DNA of 64,000 nucleotides from Lamellibrachia columna (Eukaryota; Annelida; Polychaeta; Sabellida; Siboglinidae): NCBI GenBank assembly GCA_963662155.1, contig OY759268.1, positions 56,146,457 to 56,210,456 of the forward strand, read 5' to 3'. Shown piece by piece: positions 51,788 to 64,000 of this stretch (position 1 is its first letter; each line of letters starts with the position of its first letter). The notes under the pieces were generated by a model. It saw only the letters and a program-made list of their open reading frames with translations, ran no database searches and was not told where the DNA came from. The position numbers and the translations under genes were made by a program.

Positions 51788-53225
51788 TACAGCTGTCAAT
51801 AATAATATAATAATAATAATGTTTTATTTCAGGCAAGAGCCCATAATATTATAAATACATACATGTAAAAATACTCATATACGCACATGATGAACAATAG
51901 AGGTACATGTAGTGAGAACAAAATATATATATATATATATAAATATACATACATGACGTGTAGTAAAAATATATATAAGATAAGTCAGAATAAAAAATAT
52001 ATTTGTATAAAAGTACAAACATCATGAATTAAAAACATACAATTGAGCAATCCAGTGTTTAATCAATGGACTTCGATACTAAATAAAAGTGTGAAGATAA
52101 TTCACAAAAAGTATATTGTCGGATTTTTCCAACCGGCATAAAAGGCTAAACATTTATGAGCGAATACGTTTAATAAAGGATTTAACATAATTAGTAGCGA
52201 ACATATGGTTTGCACTACAGCGGGGTGACAGGTTGTGTATAATTATAAAACTGTTGTTATAAGCGACAGTAATACATTTCAGACTCTGTTTTTTTTAAAT
52301 GACGCCAAAGACTTGAGGTGTACATTGAACCACAGTATGAATTAAATAAAGTTGTTTTAATGGAACTGTTGCATAAGTAAAATGTTCTGGCTAAAGCATT
52401 TGCCTGAGCATAGATACATCTTTTCTGCCTGGCAATATCGTCATCATCAGTAAGATTATTGTTTATAATATGGCCAAGGTATTTGCATTTCTCAGTGTAA
52501 GGTAGTGTTGATAATGTTATTGATAACAACAGGATGAATATTTTTCTTGTCCCTAGGTTTGCTATCAATAACCATATAGAAAGATTTGTTGGCGTTGTAT
52601 GTTATATCAAACATATTGCCATACTCGGCACAACAATCGGTGAGTTTTCTCAACCCCGCAACACTAGGTGAAAAAACATAAAGGTCATCGGCATACATCA
52701 TATGATTCATTATGGTTCCTGCATAAAGACAGCCAATTTGTAATTTATTCAAAGTTACACTTAAGTCATCCACGTAAACGTTAACAAGATGTGGAGAAAG
52801 GATTCCACCCTGCTTAACACCGTAAAAAGACTGAATATCCGCATTAAATTCACTAATGATGAATATATTGGTTGATTCAAACGAGTCGCTTATGGCCTGG
52901 ATTTTGCCTAACATTTCTAGATATTCATCAGCATTGTCACCAGTCTGATATGGTAGATAGATATTAAGAAATAGAATAGTAGCGTTAGAGCTGGTATTTT
53001 TTAGACCCAGGAGCCTCTTCTTATCAACATAAATCAACGGTTCAATAAAGGGGTCGAGTGAACGCCTCCATAAAAAGCAGAGTCCACCATGAGAACGTCC
53101 ACTCAAACCATCACCGTAATCAATGGAAGCAATTCCTCTGGCTTTAAAGTTAGAGTGAACAGAATTAAGGAAAGAAAGGCTCTGTTTAGTTAAAGGAAGC
53201 AATACGGAAGGGAAAGTCTATAAGC
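51788..53225 (-). mobile_element. LINE with endonuclease and RT joined by an internal deletion
   Basis: A minus-strand frame of 236 codons (53,202-52,492) starts with endonuclease sequence (GGLCFLWRRSLDPFI, FLNIYLPYQTG, then IISEFNAD where GDFN-type residues are expected). It passes without a stop into reverse transcriptase (YGVKQGGILSP motif, then MMYADDLYVFSP with intact YADD at about 52,690). The endonuclease end and the first half of RT are missing. A frameshift leads to 52,568-52,257 (TEKCKYLGHIINNNLTDDDD, then the thumb-like end). The 3' UTR runs to a (TAA)n-type tail at 51,790-51,815. Not the CR1 family seen earlier; closer to YADD LINEs of the I/L1/Tx1 style, assignment uncertain. Confidence 0.85.
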
Positions 53226-54057
53226 GGGTTGAATCTGTTAGTGTGTGTTTCCTAGGTGGGAAATATCGTCCAATCTTTGTTCCAGCAGGCCAAAGATCAG
53301 CGTCATCAAGCAAGTTAGGTTTAGGAATGTCAACACACAGCTTGAAAGAAGAATAATTCTTCACAGGTTGTGTCAGCATGAAATCCTGTCAATGTCATTA
53401 TCTTCTATAAATGTCAGCAATGCCCGTTTACCTGCAAAGAAATGTACACAATAAATCATCATTGTTTTTACAAAAGAATCAGCACCCTTGTTTTTGTTAT
53501 GTAGATTGTATTATTCACCATAACCGAAGTGTTATAATATAATGTTTATATGTACCACGGTCACCGAAATACATAATCGATGGTCAGCTCTACGACACAA
53601 TAATTCAATTTAACCAGTTCATTTGTATTTGTTTTTTTATTTTACTTACTGTTATGAATCAACTAGCGAATAGTGCACGACCAGGCAACACTGTGTCAAA
53701 TGTTAGGTATACACCTGGGACATCCTAAGATAATTCTTAATAATAAATGTTCCAAGAAATGTCAACAGGTATCCAAATGGAACCCGTTTTGCAGAAAGAA
53801 AGCATCAAACAGTATTATATATAATTTAAAAAAATATCTTACCAGAAAGCCTACTGTTTGGACTGGGAACAACTATCCATTATTGGAATGTCTTCCTAAT
53901 CAGCCTCGTCTTCCTGGGGTCCACTTCATACGCGGCCCTACGCAAATACATACCTGATGAATAATATACATTGTTGTGTCATTATTCGTACAACTAAGTG
54001 TTTATATTTTTCCAGACTGATGACGTAATGGTGGTTATATTTCGCATTTAAATTAAT
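53226..54057. other. No recognisable gene
   Basis: AT-rich sequence; frames at 53,245-53,454 and 53,673-53,957 have no motifs. The first may contain 5' LINE sequence in the opposite orientation. Confidence 0.4.
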
Positions 54058-54170
54058 ACGCGGGCCTTGACCTCTCCCCTTAGTACGAGGGTCTTGACCT
54101 CCCCCCTTAGTACGAGGGCCGTGACCTCCACCCTTAGTACGAGGGCCTTGACCTCCCTCCTTAGTACCCT
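54058..54170 (+). repeat. 27-bp minisatellite, four copies
   Basis: Units with core CCCCTTAGTACGAGGGCCTT and GACCTCC. Short, slightly diverged array. Confidence 0.9.
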
Positions 54171-55087
54171 GTGTACAAACAGGTAAATATCAACACTTGT
54201 GTACGGCCTTTACGTACCAGGTGAAACAATATCTGTATTTCCCCACCGCACATCGGTGTTATCTATGTAGATAAAAACAAGTGTATTGCTCATTATGTTG
54301 CTATAGTTTTCTGGTCTCAAGGGAATGTAAAATGGTTACAATTGTTACACGATATTGCAAACTGCAACAAACATATCATAAGAACAAACAAAGATTACAA
54401 ACTTAATTAGATGCTCAGCGAGATTGCGAAAACAGACACTGTTAACCGACCAGGTACACTCTTAAAGAGAGACGTTTAATCGTAATGACTACGCACAGCG
54501 GGACAAACATTTGGACGGAGTTAGAGTTTGTATAAGTTAACACTTGATCTTGACACCCTCCCCGCGTGTCAACTGGTATTGGTAGTTTGTATAAGTTAAC
54601 ACTTGATCTTGACACCCTCCCCGCGTGTCAACTGGTATTGATAGTTTGAAGACATAGTTTGAATACATCCGTTTAGAGACTCATCTATGTATACATACAT
54701 GTTTATTGAACAAACAAGGTAGAGTAGGGATTATAGAAGTAAAGTGAAATCGCAGATGTATCAACATTGGAATTTAACACATAATGTGCCACAAAATGTA
54801 AAGTCTGATAATCATGGTAATGTACTAATAACTAACTATAGTTCGAGACGTGCTCAATCAACTTCAATTACAGGATTGTTTTATTTAATAGCATTTTTCA
54901 AAGCTTCATCATACTGATTTTCCTCCACGCCTTCCATAGAACATGTAAAAACAGTGAGACTTTCCCACTTCCTTCCTTTCTCTCTTCTCGATTTCTTTCT
55001 TGGTGGTAGTTTTTCCTACATTTTCCAGGAGGAATTCACTGGTCTGAAAGGCTCTTTCGGTAAGAACACCAACTCCTGAACAATAGC
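54171..55087. other. No gene; a 60-bp tandem duplication at 54,526-54,645
   Basis: Otherwise unremarkable AT-rich DNA. The duplication is two near-identical units with AGTTTGTATAAGTTAACACT, then TGATCTTGACACCCTCCCCG and CGTGTCAACTGGTATTG. TGATCTTGACACCC followed by GTGTCAA gives a short inverted pair in each unit. Confidence 0.6.
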
Positions 55088-55305
55088 TTTACAGTATGTA
55101 TGTTTTGCATGGGGTTTGTTTAAACACGTTATAGTACGTATACTTTGTATGGGGATTGTTTAAACACGTTATAGTATGTATGTTTTGCATGGGGTTTGTT
55201 TAAACACGTTACAGTATGTATACTTTGTATGGGGTTTGTTTAAACACGTTATAGTATGTATGTTTTGTATGGGGTTTGTTTAAACACGTTATAGTTTGTA
55301 TGTTA
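55088..55305 (+). repeat. 40-bp minisatellite, about 5.5 copies
   Basis: Core GGGGTTTGTTTAAACACGTT followed by ATAGTATGTATGTTTTGCAT. GTTTAAAC is palindromic. Copies differ in a few positions (GCAT/GTAT, TACTTTG/TGTTTTG). Confidence 0.95.
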
Positions 55306-55514
55306 TGCTAAATTAGATGTCATAACTACAATCATGAAAATATAATGCAAACAGTCTGACATATGATTATATTATAAAATATAATCATGCAAATCAATAG
55401 TAAAGTGTAAAGAACCTGGCGCCGTGATGTGACTTCAGCTGGAAAAAGAGCAGTTCATTAAGTTGTTAAAATAAGCATGATCACTCAGAATGAATGTATA
55501 CTATTTAATTTTGT

Positions 55515-55715
55515 TGAGAGAGGGAGGGAGAAGGAAGATAGACAAATGGAGGGAGTGAGATAGAGGGAGATATACCAATAGCGAGAGGGATGGGGGAGGT
55601 AGGAACTTAGGGAGGGAGCAGGTGGGATGGAGGGAGAGGGAAGGGGAGAGACGGAGATAGAGATGGAGGGAGGGACGGATTAAGGGAGGGACAGAGACAG
55701 AGAGAGAGAGAGACG
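55515..55715 (+). repeat. Polypurine (GGGA/GAGA) tract
   Basis: About 200 bp of strongly purine-biased plus strand (GAGAGGGAGGGAGAAGGAAG and similar) ending in (GA)n. Such tracts can form triplexes; no regular period. Confidence 0.85.
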
Positions 55716-56640
55716 TGTAGATAAAATTCGGAATGCTTAAGCATAATATTTCATAACATATTAGCTTCAGTCAAAGGTTTCATTCCAGTAGCATTTAATA
55801 TAAAAAAATTACTTTTTATGGTGGAGTTTGGAGAACATGTTTTGAAATATTTGTTGAAATCGTTTTGACCTCGTAGGGTGGCAAAATGGGAAAAGGTCGT
55901 GCTAAATGACGCAACGGCTAATTTGCCCATTTAAATTGCCACATCCCGAATTAATTCAACCATTGGATGCGCCCAGACATATTTTGTAAATAGAGATAAC
56001 ACATTTGATTGTCTGGCATGTGTACAGCTGTCTTCAGATGCTTATGAATTTGTTGTATGTGAATTTTAAACCAGTATTATCCCCCACTCGGCAAACTTGA
56101 AGGGGTGAACGACGCCTTACTTGAGGGGGTGAACGACCCCTTGAGGGAGTGTGGCAGGGGTCTGCACCTCCCATCTCCCACCATTTTTGAGAGTCCACCG
56201 CCCGCCAATCCCACCTCCCACTAATTTCTAGGGACAATTTCACTTCATTCCGTCACACATTTCATTACTGTTGTTATATGACACAACTGGGCAATAAACG
56301 TTAACGGTTTGAAGGGAATTGTGCATTATTTATATTCGTCCTTGTTCTCTCAATCAAAGACACTAGTAGAAAATGGCAACACTAAATTCTTTACAATTGC
56401 GTGTGAGCACTAATATCATCTGAGAGCTAGAAGCCCATCATTTTAAACAACACAGACAAACGATGAAATATAAAGATCATCAAATTAGAGCATCTTGTAT
56501 TTGACGGATACAGTAAAGCACAACGTCCGTTTCTAGAAAACATTATTGGTGAACGACACCGGAACCTTCAACTATAAGACTCGTGTAAAGAACCAGGGGT
56601 AGTTGAAGAGCGCCGAACACACGTGTTTCAATGATGTTGC
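55716..56640. other. No recognisable gene
   Basis: Contains a short repeated GGGGTGAACGACGCC/GGGGTGAACGACCCC pair at 56,102-56,142. Otherwise nothing recognised. Upstream exons of the EFHC pseudogene may lie outside or be too decayed to see. Confidence 0.4.
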
Positions 56641-57169
56641 ACGTGACGATGTATGGCCGCGATGTACGGCCGCGTCTTCAAGATCGTCGAATGCGACGAG
56701 TTCACGAACAAATTCCTTTAGCTCAGCTTCACAGAGCAAGTCCGTCTCCAGATACTGGGAAACCCACACCTCAAACACAGGAAGGTGGTGAGTGATGATC
56801 AGCCGCGTCTTCATGCCACAATCGCCAATGACTTGTTGGACTGGCCGAGCATAGCGATTCCTTTCTGTCAGACACGGTTTTTGGTTTGCATTTTCAATTG
56901 CTTCTACATCCTGCTGTCGCCATATCTGCTTCCACTTCTATGCATTAAGTGATTCTAGGCCTTTCTCTTTCCCCTTTGCCGTGAGGTATCCATGTGAGCG
57001 CCTGTCTTGTGATGTGTTGTGTTGGCTTCCTGAGAGTATGTCTTATCCATCTCCACTTCCTACTTCCAATTAATTGTTTTTGTCCCTAAAGTCCGGGTTC
57101 GATGTTAGTCGTCGAGTTTTACTCTCTTTCTCCATCGCTGGCCTGTTTCACTGCCATCTGAGCTCCCCC

Positions 57170-57670
57170 TATATCTTGCTCTCATCCCACACTCCCCTCT
57201 CCCTCGCTCTCATCCCACACTCCCCTCTCCATCGCTCTCATTCAACACTCCCCTTCTCCCTCGCTCTCATTCCACACTCCCCTCTCCCTCGCTCTCATGC
57301 CTCACTCCCGCATCCGTCGCTCTCATTCCACACTCCCCCTATACCTCGCCCTCATTCCACAATCCCCCATCCCTCGTTCTCATGCCACACTCCCCCATCC
57401 CTCGCCCTCATTCCACACACCCCCAACCTTCGTTCTCATGCCACACTCCCCATCCCTTGCCCTCATTCCACACTCCCCCTATCACTCGTTCTCATGCCCC
57501 ACCCCCCCTCCCATCCCTCGCCCTCATTCCACACTCCCCCTATCCCTCGTTCTCATGCCACACTCTCTCATCCTTCGCCCTCATTCCACAACTATCTCTC
57601 GCTTTCATTCCACACTCCCCCATCCCTCGCCCTAATTCCACACTCCCCATATCCCCCGATCTCTTTCCAC
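57170..57670 (+). repeat. About 28-bp pyrimidine-rich minisatellite, about 17 copies
   Basis: Core CTCATTCCACACTCCCCCTA followed by TCCCTCG. Length variants from 26 to 29 bp. Lies in an intron of the EFHC pseudogene. Open frames here come from the biased composition. Confidence 0.92.
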
Positions 57671-58289
57671 ACTCCCAATTCCACAATATTTTGAAGAAAC
57701 ACACACAAGTGTTGCATAACGAACACACATATGACCACCTGGAAACTGGTGTCTTCTAAATAAAAACAAATGTTTTGATGATTGTTGTGTGCATAAATAT
57801 ACACATCTGGCTATTCCGTTCACCCCACGTTGTCTTTGGGAAGAGACACTAAAAGACGTTCGTCCCTTCTATCAAGCTGGTGTCTGTGCCATGGGAATTA
57901 ACTGATCCCACACAGGGAAGTGATAACAAAACCTACCTTGGGCTCACATATGGCAAATGATCTCACTCTACAAAAACCCACACATACGCCGCTTAACCAT
58001 TACACATTATTATTGTTATTAATATGTCTGACAGCTCTCTCCCTTGTAAACATATATCATAGCTCCTGACACAAAAACTTGGAACCAAACATACTCGGTT
58101 ATATTATATTTGGTTAGACATCTCATTGCAATTCACAGAGTGCACAGCACGGAATTTCAAATATCGGTCTGATCCAGTGTAATATCTACAAAAGAAAGAC
58201 CACACCCTATTATCTACAAAACTTGTCAGGAACTCCTGTTAGTAATCACTTGGCCACACATCAATTATTTGTTACATATCTACCTCTGC

Positions 58290-58548
58290 ACCCACCCACA
58301 CACACACGAGCACACGCACGCACTCAAGCACATACGCACACGCGCGCACACACGCGTGCACACGCACACGCACACGTTGCGCACAGGCGTACACACACAC
58401 ACACCACGCCACGCCACGCCACGCCACGCCACGCCACGCCACGCCACGCCACGCCACGCCACGCCACGTAACGCCACGCCACGTAACGCCACGTAACGCC
58501 ACGCCACGCCACGCCACGCCACGCCACGCCAAGCCACGCCACGCCACG

Positions 58549-58598
<50 letters not shown>
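58290..58598 (+). repeat. (CA)n / (ACGCC)n / (CA)n compound repeat
   Basis: CA-rich run (58,297-58,401), then about 29 ACGCC pentamers (58,402-58,550) with three ACGTA and one AAGCC variants, then pure (CA)n to 58,598. GC-rich island in an AT-rich intron of the EFHC pseudogene. Confidence 0.96.
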
Positions 58599-58599
<1 letters not shown>

Positions 58600-59929
58600 G
58601 ACTGTGTGCGTTTAAAATCTGGAACAACGCCCCATCTCTTTAAAATATTTGACACAAAAGCTATATTTCTTTCGCAAACAAATAAACACATATTTATTCG
58701 AAATTATAGTTCCACACTAAATCCTCGACACTTCCTTACACCCGTGATAATGACTTTTGCGTGTTTTCATAATATCATGTTTAACCATTCCGGTTAGGTT
58801 TGCCGCTGAGCTAAGGAATTATAGCAGTTTTGTTGTTATCATTATATTATGTTTATTATTATGTTTCAGGGATAATCGGGGGTCGGTTCCTGGAACGGGG
58901 TCGTGTGAAGCGTCCCAATTAGCCTCGATTCAGCACGGAGCTGTCCCAGTACTACATGGCGTGTGACCTGTACGTGGGCGCTCGACTCAACTTCAACGGA
59001 CACTAGTTCATTCTGGTGGACGGCGACGAGTACGCTTTCAACTACATGGAGAGACACGTAGACGAGGTGACGTCATCGCTGTCGTCACTTCCTGTGTGCA
59101 TCCGTTCCATCGCCGATTCCTTTCTTCCGCCCTACCCCGTTAGATGTCTCATTGTTCTTACTTCTTGCAAAGTTTCATTCGCCTTAATTTTATTTGTCAG
59201 GCTTTTGATATTTCGCCCTTCACGTGTCACCTAGATCCCTTTACTCAACGGTCATTGTGATGTCTGTTGCAGTACCCGGTCGCCAACGTCCAGGTGATCA
59301 TGGAGCGCCTGCAGCAGTTGACCGAGGGCAAGAAGGACGACTTCATGAAGCCCGACACGCCGCAGACCACCGACTACCAGAGTCTGCACTCGCTGCTTAT
59401 GGAGATGACCGGTGGTCAGATAAGTGACCACGAGGTAGCGACGGTGGCGCGCAACTATCATCGGGGAGGAGACGAGACGGTGTCGTTCGAGAACCTCATC
59501 TCTGTTGCGCAGGAACAACAGCGCAAGGTCAACTACGAGGACTTTGTGAAGAACATCAACCAATGTCTGGATTACAGTCCTGCTCAATTACGCCCTGTTG
59601 CGAATCATTACAGCGCCCTCTACCTGAAAATTCCGTCAACGACCTTTTTCACCAACGTCCAATTATTTAGCGGTCACTTTGATTTGTATTCGGACCTTGC
59701 ATTCGGTCTATGCTTAGTTCGTGAATACAAATATTTACACCTATAATTTTCTGGAAATATGCTTAATGTGAAATTCAGGTTTCTTATTTCAATATACAGA
59801 AAACAATTGAATTTTTTTAACTAGATGATAATTATTTCGGTGGCATTGACGCTAAATAGGTATTATTGAACTATTATTTTATTCTAAGCCGTGTATTAGA
59901 ACAAATATTTGTAAAAAAAAAATCGGCGT

Positions 59930-60375
59930 CACATCATCGGTCGATAAATCAATACGCAGAACTCTCACTCACTTAACACACATTGTCGTTTCTGAACTGA
60001 AAGTAAATTAATTACATCGCATTATTTTGTTCGTAGACAAGCATTGATAAATACAAAATGACAATGGATATAGCAACTGGACGATTATGAACGTCTATCT
60101 TCGAGATATTTCCGTCCAATTAGAGTGTTGGTACTGACCAGTGTCGTGTGTTTTTCGACGTCACATCATCGGTCGATAAATTAATACGCAGAATACTCAC
60201 TCACTCAACACACATTGTCTTTTCTGACTTGAAAGTAAATTAATAACATCGCATTATTTTATTCGTAGAACAGCATTGACGAATACAAAATGACAACGGA
60301 TATAGCAACTGGACGATTATGAACGTATATCTTTAATAAACTTCCATTCAACTAGAGTCGTGTGTTTGCAGAAAG
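59930..60375 (+). repeat. 228-bp tandem duplication before EFHC exon at 60,372
   Basis: Two units with about 88% identity by eye: CACATCATCGGTCGATAAAT, TAACATCGCATTATTTT, ATATAGCAACTGGACGATTA. The second unit ends at the acceptor TGTGTTTGCAG; the first ends in TGTGTTTTTCG at the same point and lacks a following exon. Confidence 0.9.
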
Positions 60376-60778
60376 GGCGTCTTGTCGCCTGATGACGTCA
60401 GGGCTGTGTTCGTATCACTTCGGATACCTATCAACGGTGACCTGATGCGGGCGATACTCTCAAAGTAAGTACACCTGTAGTAATCGACATGATGTGACCT
60501 ATCCCCGCTATCTGTCTCTCTCGACCTACCCCTGGCATCTGTCTCTCTCGCTCTATATATTTCTACTTGTATCTCTTTCTACCATGTTTATGAATGTCTG
60601 TCTGTCTGTCTGTCTGTCCCTCCCCCTCTCTCCATTCCCACCTATAAGTCAGTATGTTCTTTGCAATAAAGTCGTCAACTGTTTCGCAGGGCGCCCCTAG
60701 AAGAAGGCCTGCTGCGCTACCGCGAGTTCGTGGCGGTGTTCAACTGGAGAGACAACCAGATGTCCAGTCGGCCGGACG

Positions 60779-61346
60779 GTAGCCATATTGCACTGTACAC
60801 ATAGCTACAGTGTAACACCATGAATCGTGTGCATTGTTAGCAACGTTGTACAGCCACAGGTAAAGGTCGTCATAGTCAGATTAACGAACTATAATTCGAG
60901 TTATCGTCAGAGGAGGGGTTGCATTGAATTGAACAGTTACAATGTTTTCTTCCACTGATGTGTAGCGCCATTTGGGCCCCTGGCTAAGGTTCTGATCAGA
61001 CAACAAAACAAACATTACCTCGAAATAACCGTAGGTTTTGACACAGTGGCGCCACCTAGGAGATATTGAACTACTGTGTATTCTGAATTTGATTCGGTAT
61101 TATTTGTATATGTCTATGTGACGTTGTTATTAAACGGTGCATATTTGCGAATATCAATCCCTGGTTGTTGTTATGTACAGCGATACAACAGGATCAGTTT
61201 TCTGTCCAATCACTTTCTCGTACCACTTTCTACAGGGGGCAAACTTAGAGAGTTCAGCCAACTGTTCAGCTACCTTCCCTGCGCCCGCGACACCAGTGCG
61301 TCTGCATGAACCGTCGTCACGACACGTTCGCCATCTCCACGACATA
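60779..61346 (+). other. EFHC intron and possible further exon remnant
   Basis: After the donor-like GACG|GTAGCC at 60,779 comes non-coding DNA. At 61,236-61,345, after TTTCTACAG, a frame reads GANLESSANCSATFPAPATP and onward. This may be a decayed EFHC exon but no clear motif is visible. The LINE at 61,347 cuts it off. Confidence 0.3.
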
Positions 61347-62307
<961 letters not shown>

Positions 62308-62667
62308 GAGAACCTCATCTCTGTGGCGCAGGAACAACAGCGCAAAGTCAACCACGAGGACTTTGTGAAGATCATCAACCAATGTCTGCATCATGACCGC
62401 GAGAGGTCAGGCTCAGTCCTGCTTAACTACGCCCTGTTGCGAAACATTACTGCGCCCTCTACCTGAATATTCCGTCAACGGTCACGTGTCATATTTTGAA
62501 CCAATCGATATATTAAACTCGCTATGCAATCCCTTCAGCAGCCACGTCTTGAGGTGTGACGTCATCCATGGTGGAGGGGCATAAATCCTACATCTTTGAT
62601 TTATAGTCGGACCTATGATTAGTACGTGAATATAAATATATACACCCATCATTTTCTGGAAATATGT
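62308..62667 (+). pseudogene. EFHC1/2-like: Duplicated EFHC exon with intact donor
   Basis: 62,308-62,405 repeats the end of the exon at 59,489-59,572 (NLISVAQEQQRKVNHEDF) but continues four codons further (HHDRE plus AG) to a GAGAG|GTCAGG donor. Its end phase fits the exon at 60,372 (AG|A then KGVLSPDD). The following intron matches 59,580-59,762. The upstream part is cut by the LINE. In this order it cannot splice to 60,372, which lies upstream. Confidence 0.8.
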
Positions 62668-64000
62668 CTGTAGTAGGTCTGAAACAATAGTCGATATGTG
62701 GACAGTATTACCATAGGTCTTAGTTCTCTGAACAGCTACTCCAACGTGTGTACGGCTGTCTACTCGCCTGGAATTACATCGTATCAATTGATGAGAGTCT
62801 TGCGTCAGATACGTCGCTCGAAAGTTTCCGACAGATGACACCACTGATAGACACAGACCACAGTTAGGATCCGTCAGCCATTACTCATAAGACGAAACGA
62901 GGTGGAGGTATTATATGGAACGAACACTTGTTAAATATAAATTTATTATTTTATTTTGTGAATGGTTTACCTGTTTCAAAACACCATTGTATTTAACATA
63001 GAATACGATGGTATATCTTCATCAGGGATCAAACAATACAGTCGATATATGGACAGTATTACCATAGGTTTTAGTTCTCTGAACAGCCACGGCAACGTGA
63101 TATCGCTGCTGACAGGACGAAGCCACCTGGCGGCTTTGTCAAAGCGGCGAGTTGCGCAAGTGACCTGTTAGCATTCCGGAGGACATAACTTCGGTCTCAA
63201 CACCGGCTTTTGGTCTTCACATTAGAGCAAATCCTTCAAAACTAAAACATTACTATAATTATGTGTCTTTATCTAGAGTGCTGCCAAGCTACGAACAATA
63301 CACAATTCAACACTTCACGAGGGCGCCCTGTCTCATTATGTCGGACACGTGGTCTTGATCAGACATTATCACATATATGTTCCTGCGCGTGGAGTAATCG
63401 ACTTTCTGTTGGTTGAATATTTGCAAAGATGCGATGATTTCACAGGTGAATCTATTGGACATTTGACATGTTTCATTAAACCCTAAAAACACAGCAAATC
63501 GTGACACGTTCAACGATTTCTGAACAGAATTTACCTGTCTTTCCAAATGTTTCCAAGGTGGCGCCCTCTCGTGTGGGGGACTTGCCTCAACAGACTTTGA
63601 CGGACGTTTGGACAAAGGACATCTTTCCGACGTCGCATCAAGAAACACGTTGTTTTAGTGTCAAGTGACTTCGAGCTATGTCTCTTTCCAGGCAATGTCG
63701 AGCCGATGTCACTGATGAGTGGAACAATAATGACATGTCATACCTTGTCAGTCTATATCATTGACAGTGTCACCAAGTTCACAACCTCCAGGTAGTTAGA
63801 CATGTTTATTCACTCCAACCCAGGTGTCTTGTTTGTACTTCCCGCAGTATCAGTGAACGACTTCTGTGAACGATGCGGATGGTGAGGCAATATGTGACTC
63901 GCGTGGTGAGGAGCGGCACGTAGACGGTGAACACCGGCCCGTGGATGACGTAGACCAGCACTGGACACGTGACCAGGAATTCCGTCTCAAACCAAAATTA
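62668..64000. other. No recognisable gene; short internal duplication
   Basis: 62,688-62,745 and 63,045-63,105 share GACAGTATTACCATAGGT and TTAGTTCTCTGAACAGC. No open frame has a domain. Could be further EFHC flank or intron. Confidence 0.4.

Larger units (their letters stand above)
56641..60778 (+). pseudogene. EFHC1/2-like: EFHC1/EFHC2-family (DM10 domain) pseudogene
   Basis: EFHC proteins bind axonemal microtubules through three DM10 domains and end in EF-hand-like helices. Remnants, in order: about 56,662-56,787, MYGRVFKIVECDEFTNKFL then TAG (56,719), a DM10 signature; 58,870-59,066, end of a DM10 (IIGGRFLERGRVKRP, DLYVGARLNFNGH, DGDEYAFNYME) with TAG at 58,920 and 59,004 and a GAG|GTGACG donor; 59,273 to about 59,572, YPVANVQVIMERLQQL to the QQRKVNYEDFVK region, where the expected donor is missing; 60,372-60,464, RKGVLSPDDVRAVF, ending AA|GTAAGT; 60,690-60,778, APLEEGLLRYREFVAVFNW. 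Phases of the last two exons agree (2, 2). Three stops and the lost donor mark it as a pseudogene. Intron sequences carry minisatellites. EFHC1 versus EFHC2 cannot be told from this fragment. Confidence 0.8.

Noticed and set aside
56572..56814. Minus-strand 80-codon gene
   Set aside because: It is the antisense shadow of the plus-strand EFHC DM10 exon remnant.
57074..57759. Pro/Ser/His-rich protein of 206 codons
   Set aside because: Open in three frames because the pyrimidine-rich 28-bp minisatellite lacks stops; it lies in an intron of the EFHC pseudogene.

Overview
This looks like eukaryotic nuclear DNA from a marine invertebrate, most plausibly a mollusc. That is an inference from style, not a database hit. 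The sequence is AT-rich, genes are split by introns with GTAAGT donors and pyrimidine-AG acceptors, decayed CR1/jockey-type LINE copies are abundant, tyrosine-recombinase remnants occur, and long (AT)n tracts and minisatellites make up much of the window. No operons, CRISPR arrays, rRNA genes or convincing tRNA genes were seen.

Layout. 0-4.6 kb: a copy of a non-coding dispersed repeat, a 23-bp minisatellite and a decayed LINE endonuclease. 4.6-25.9 kb: a repeat graveyard with at least seven CR1-like LINE fragments, further copies of the dispersed repeat (here called R), long (AT)n tracts and 38-bp and 44-bp minisatellites. 26-28 kb: mostly unassigned, ending in a 227-bp MITE with perfect 27-bp terminal inverted repeats and TA target duplications. 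28.1-41.5 kb: a large inverted duplication. Its left arm holds a possibly complete four-exon gene for a small secreted cysteine-rich peptide (30,278-31,720). Its right arm keeps only exon 1 of that gene and has grown through a nested tandem duplication, a LINE tail and a 3.8-kb 24-bp minisatellite with higher-order structure. 41.6-43.1 kb: a broken tyrosine-recombinase gene. 44.8-45.2 kb: a clean two-exon gene for a secreted peptide with eight cysteines in two identical frameworks. 45.5-50.8 kb: a 61-bp satellite (39 units) and a 33-bp hairpin-forming array (about 73 units). 51.8-53.2 kb: a LINE whose endonuclease and reverse transcriptase parts are joined by an internal deletion. 56.6-62.7 kb: a pseudogene of the EFHC1/EFHC2 ciliary protein family with three in-frame stops, a damaged splice site, an exon duplication and a LINE insertion.

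The most interesting content is the pair of unrecognised secreted cysteine-rich peptide genes, one inside and one just outside a lineage-specific inverted duplication bounded by a MITE. Signal peptides, exon phases and cysteine spacing all fit real genes. Function (antimicrobial, toxin-like, signalling or other) cannot be read from this sequence.
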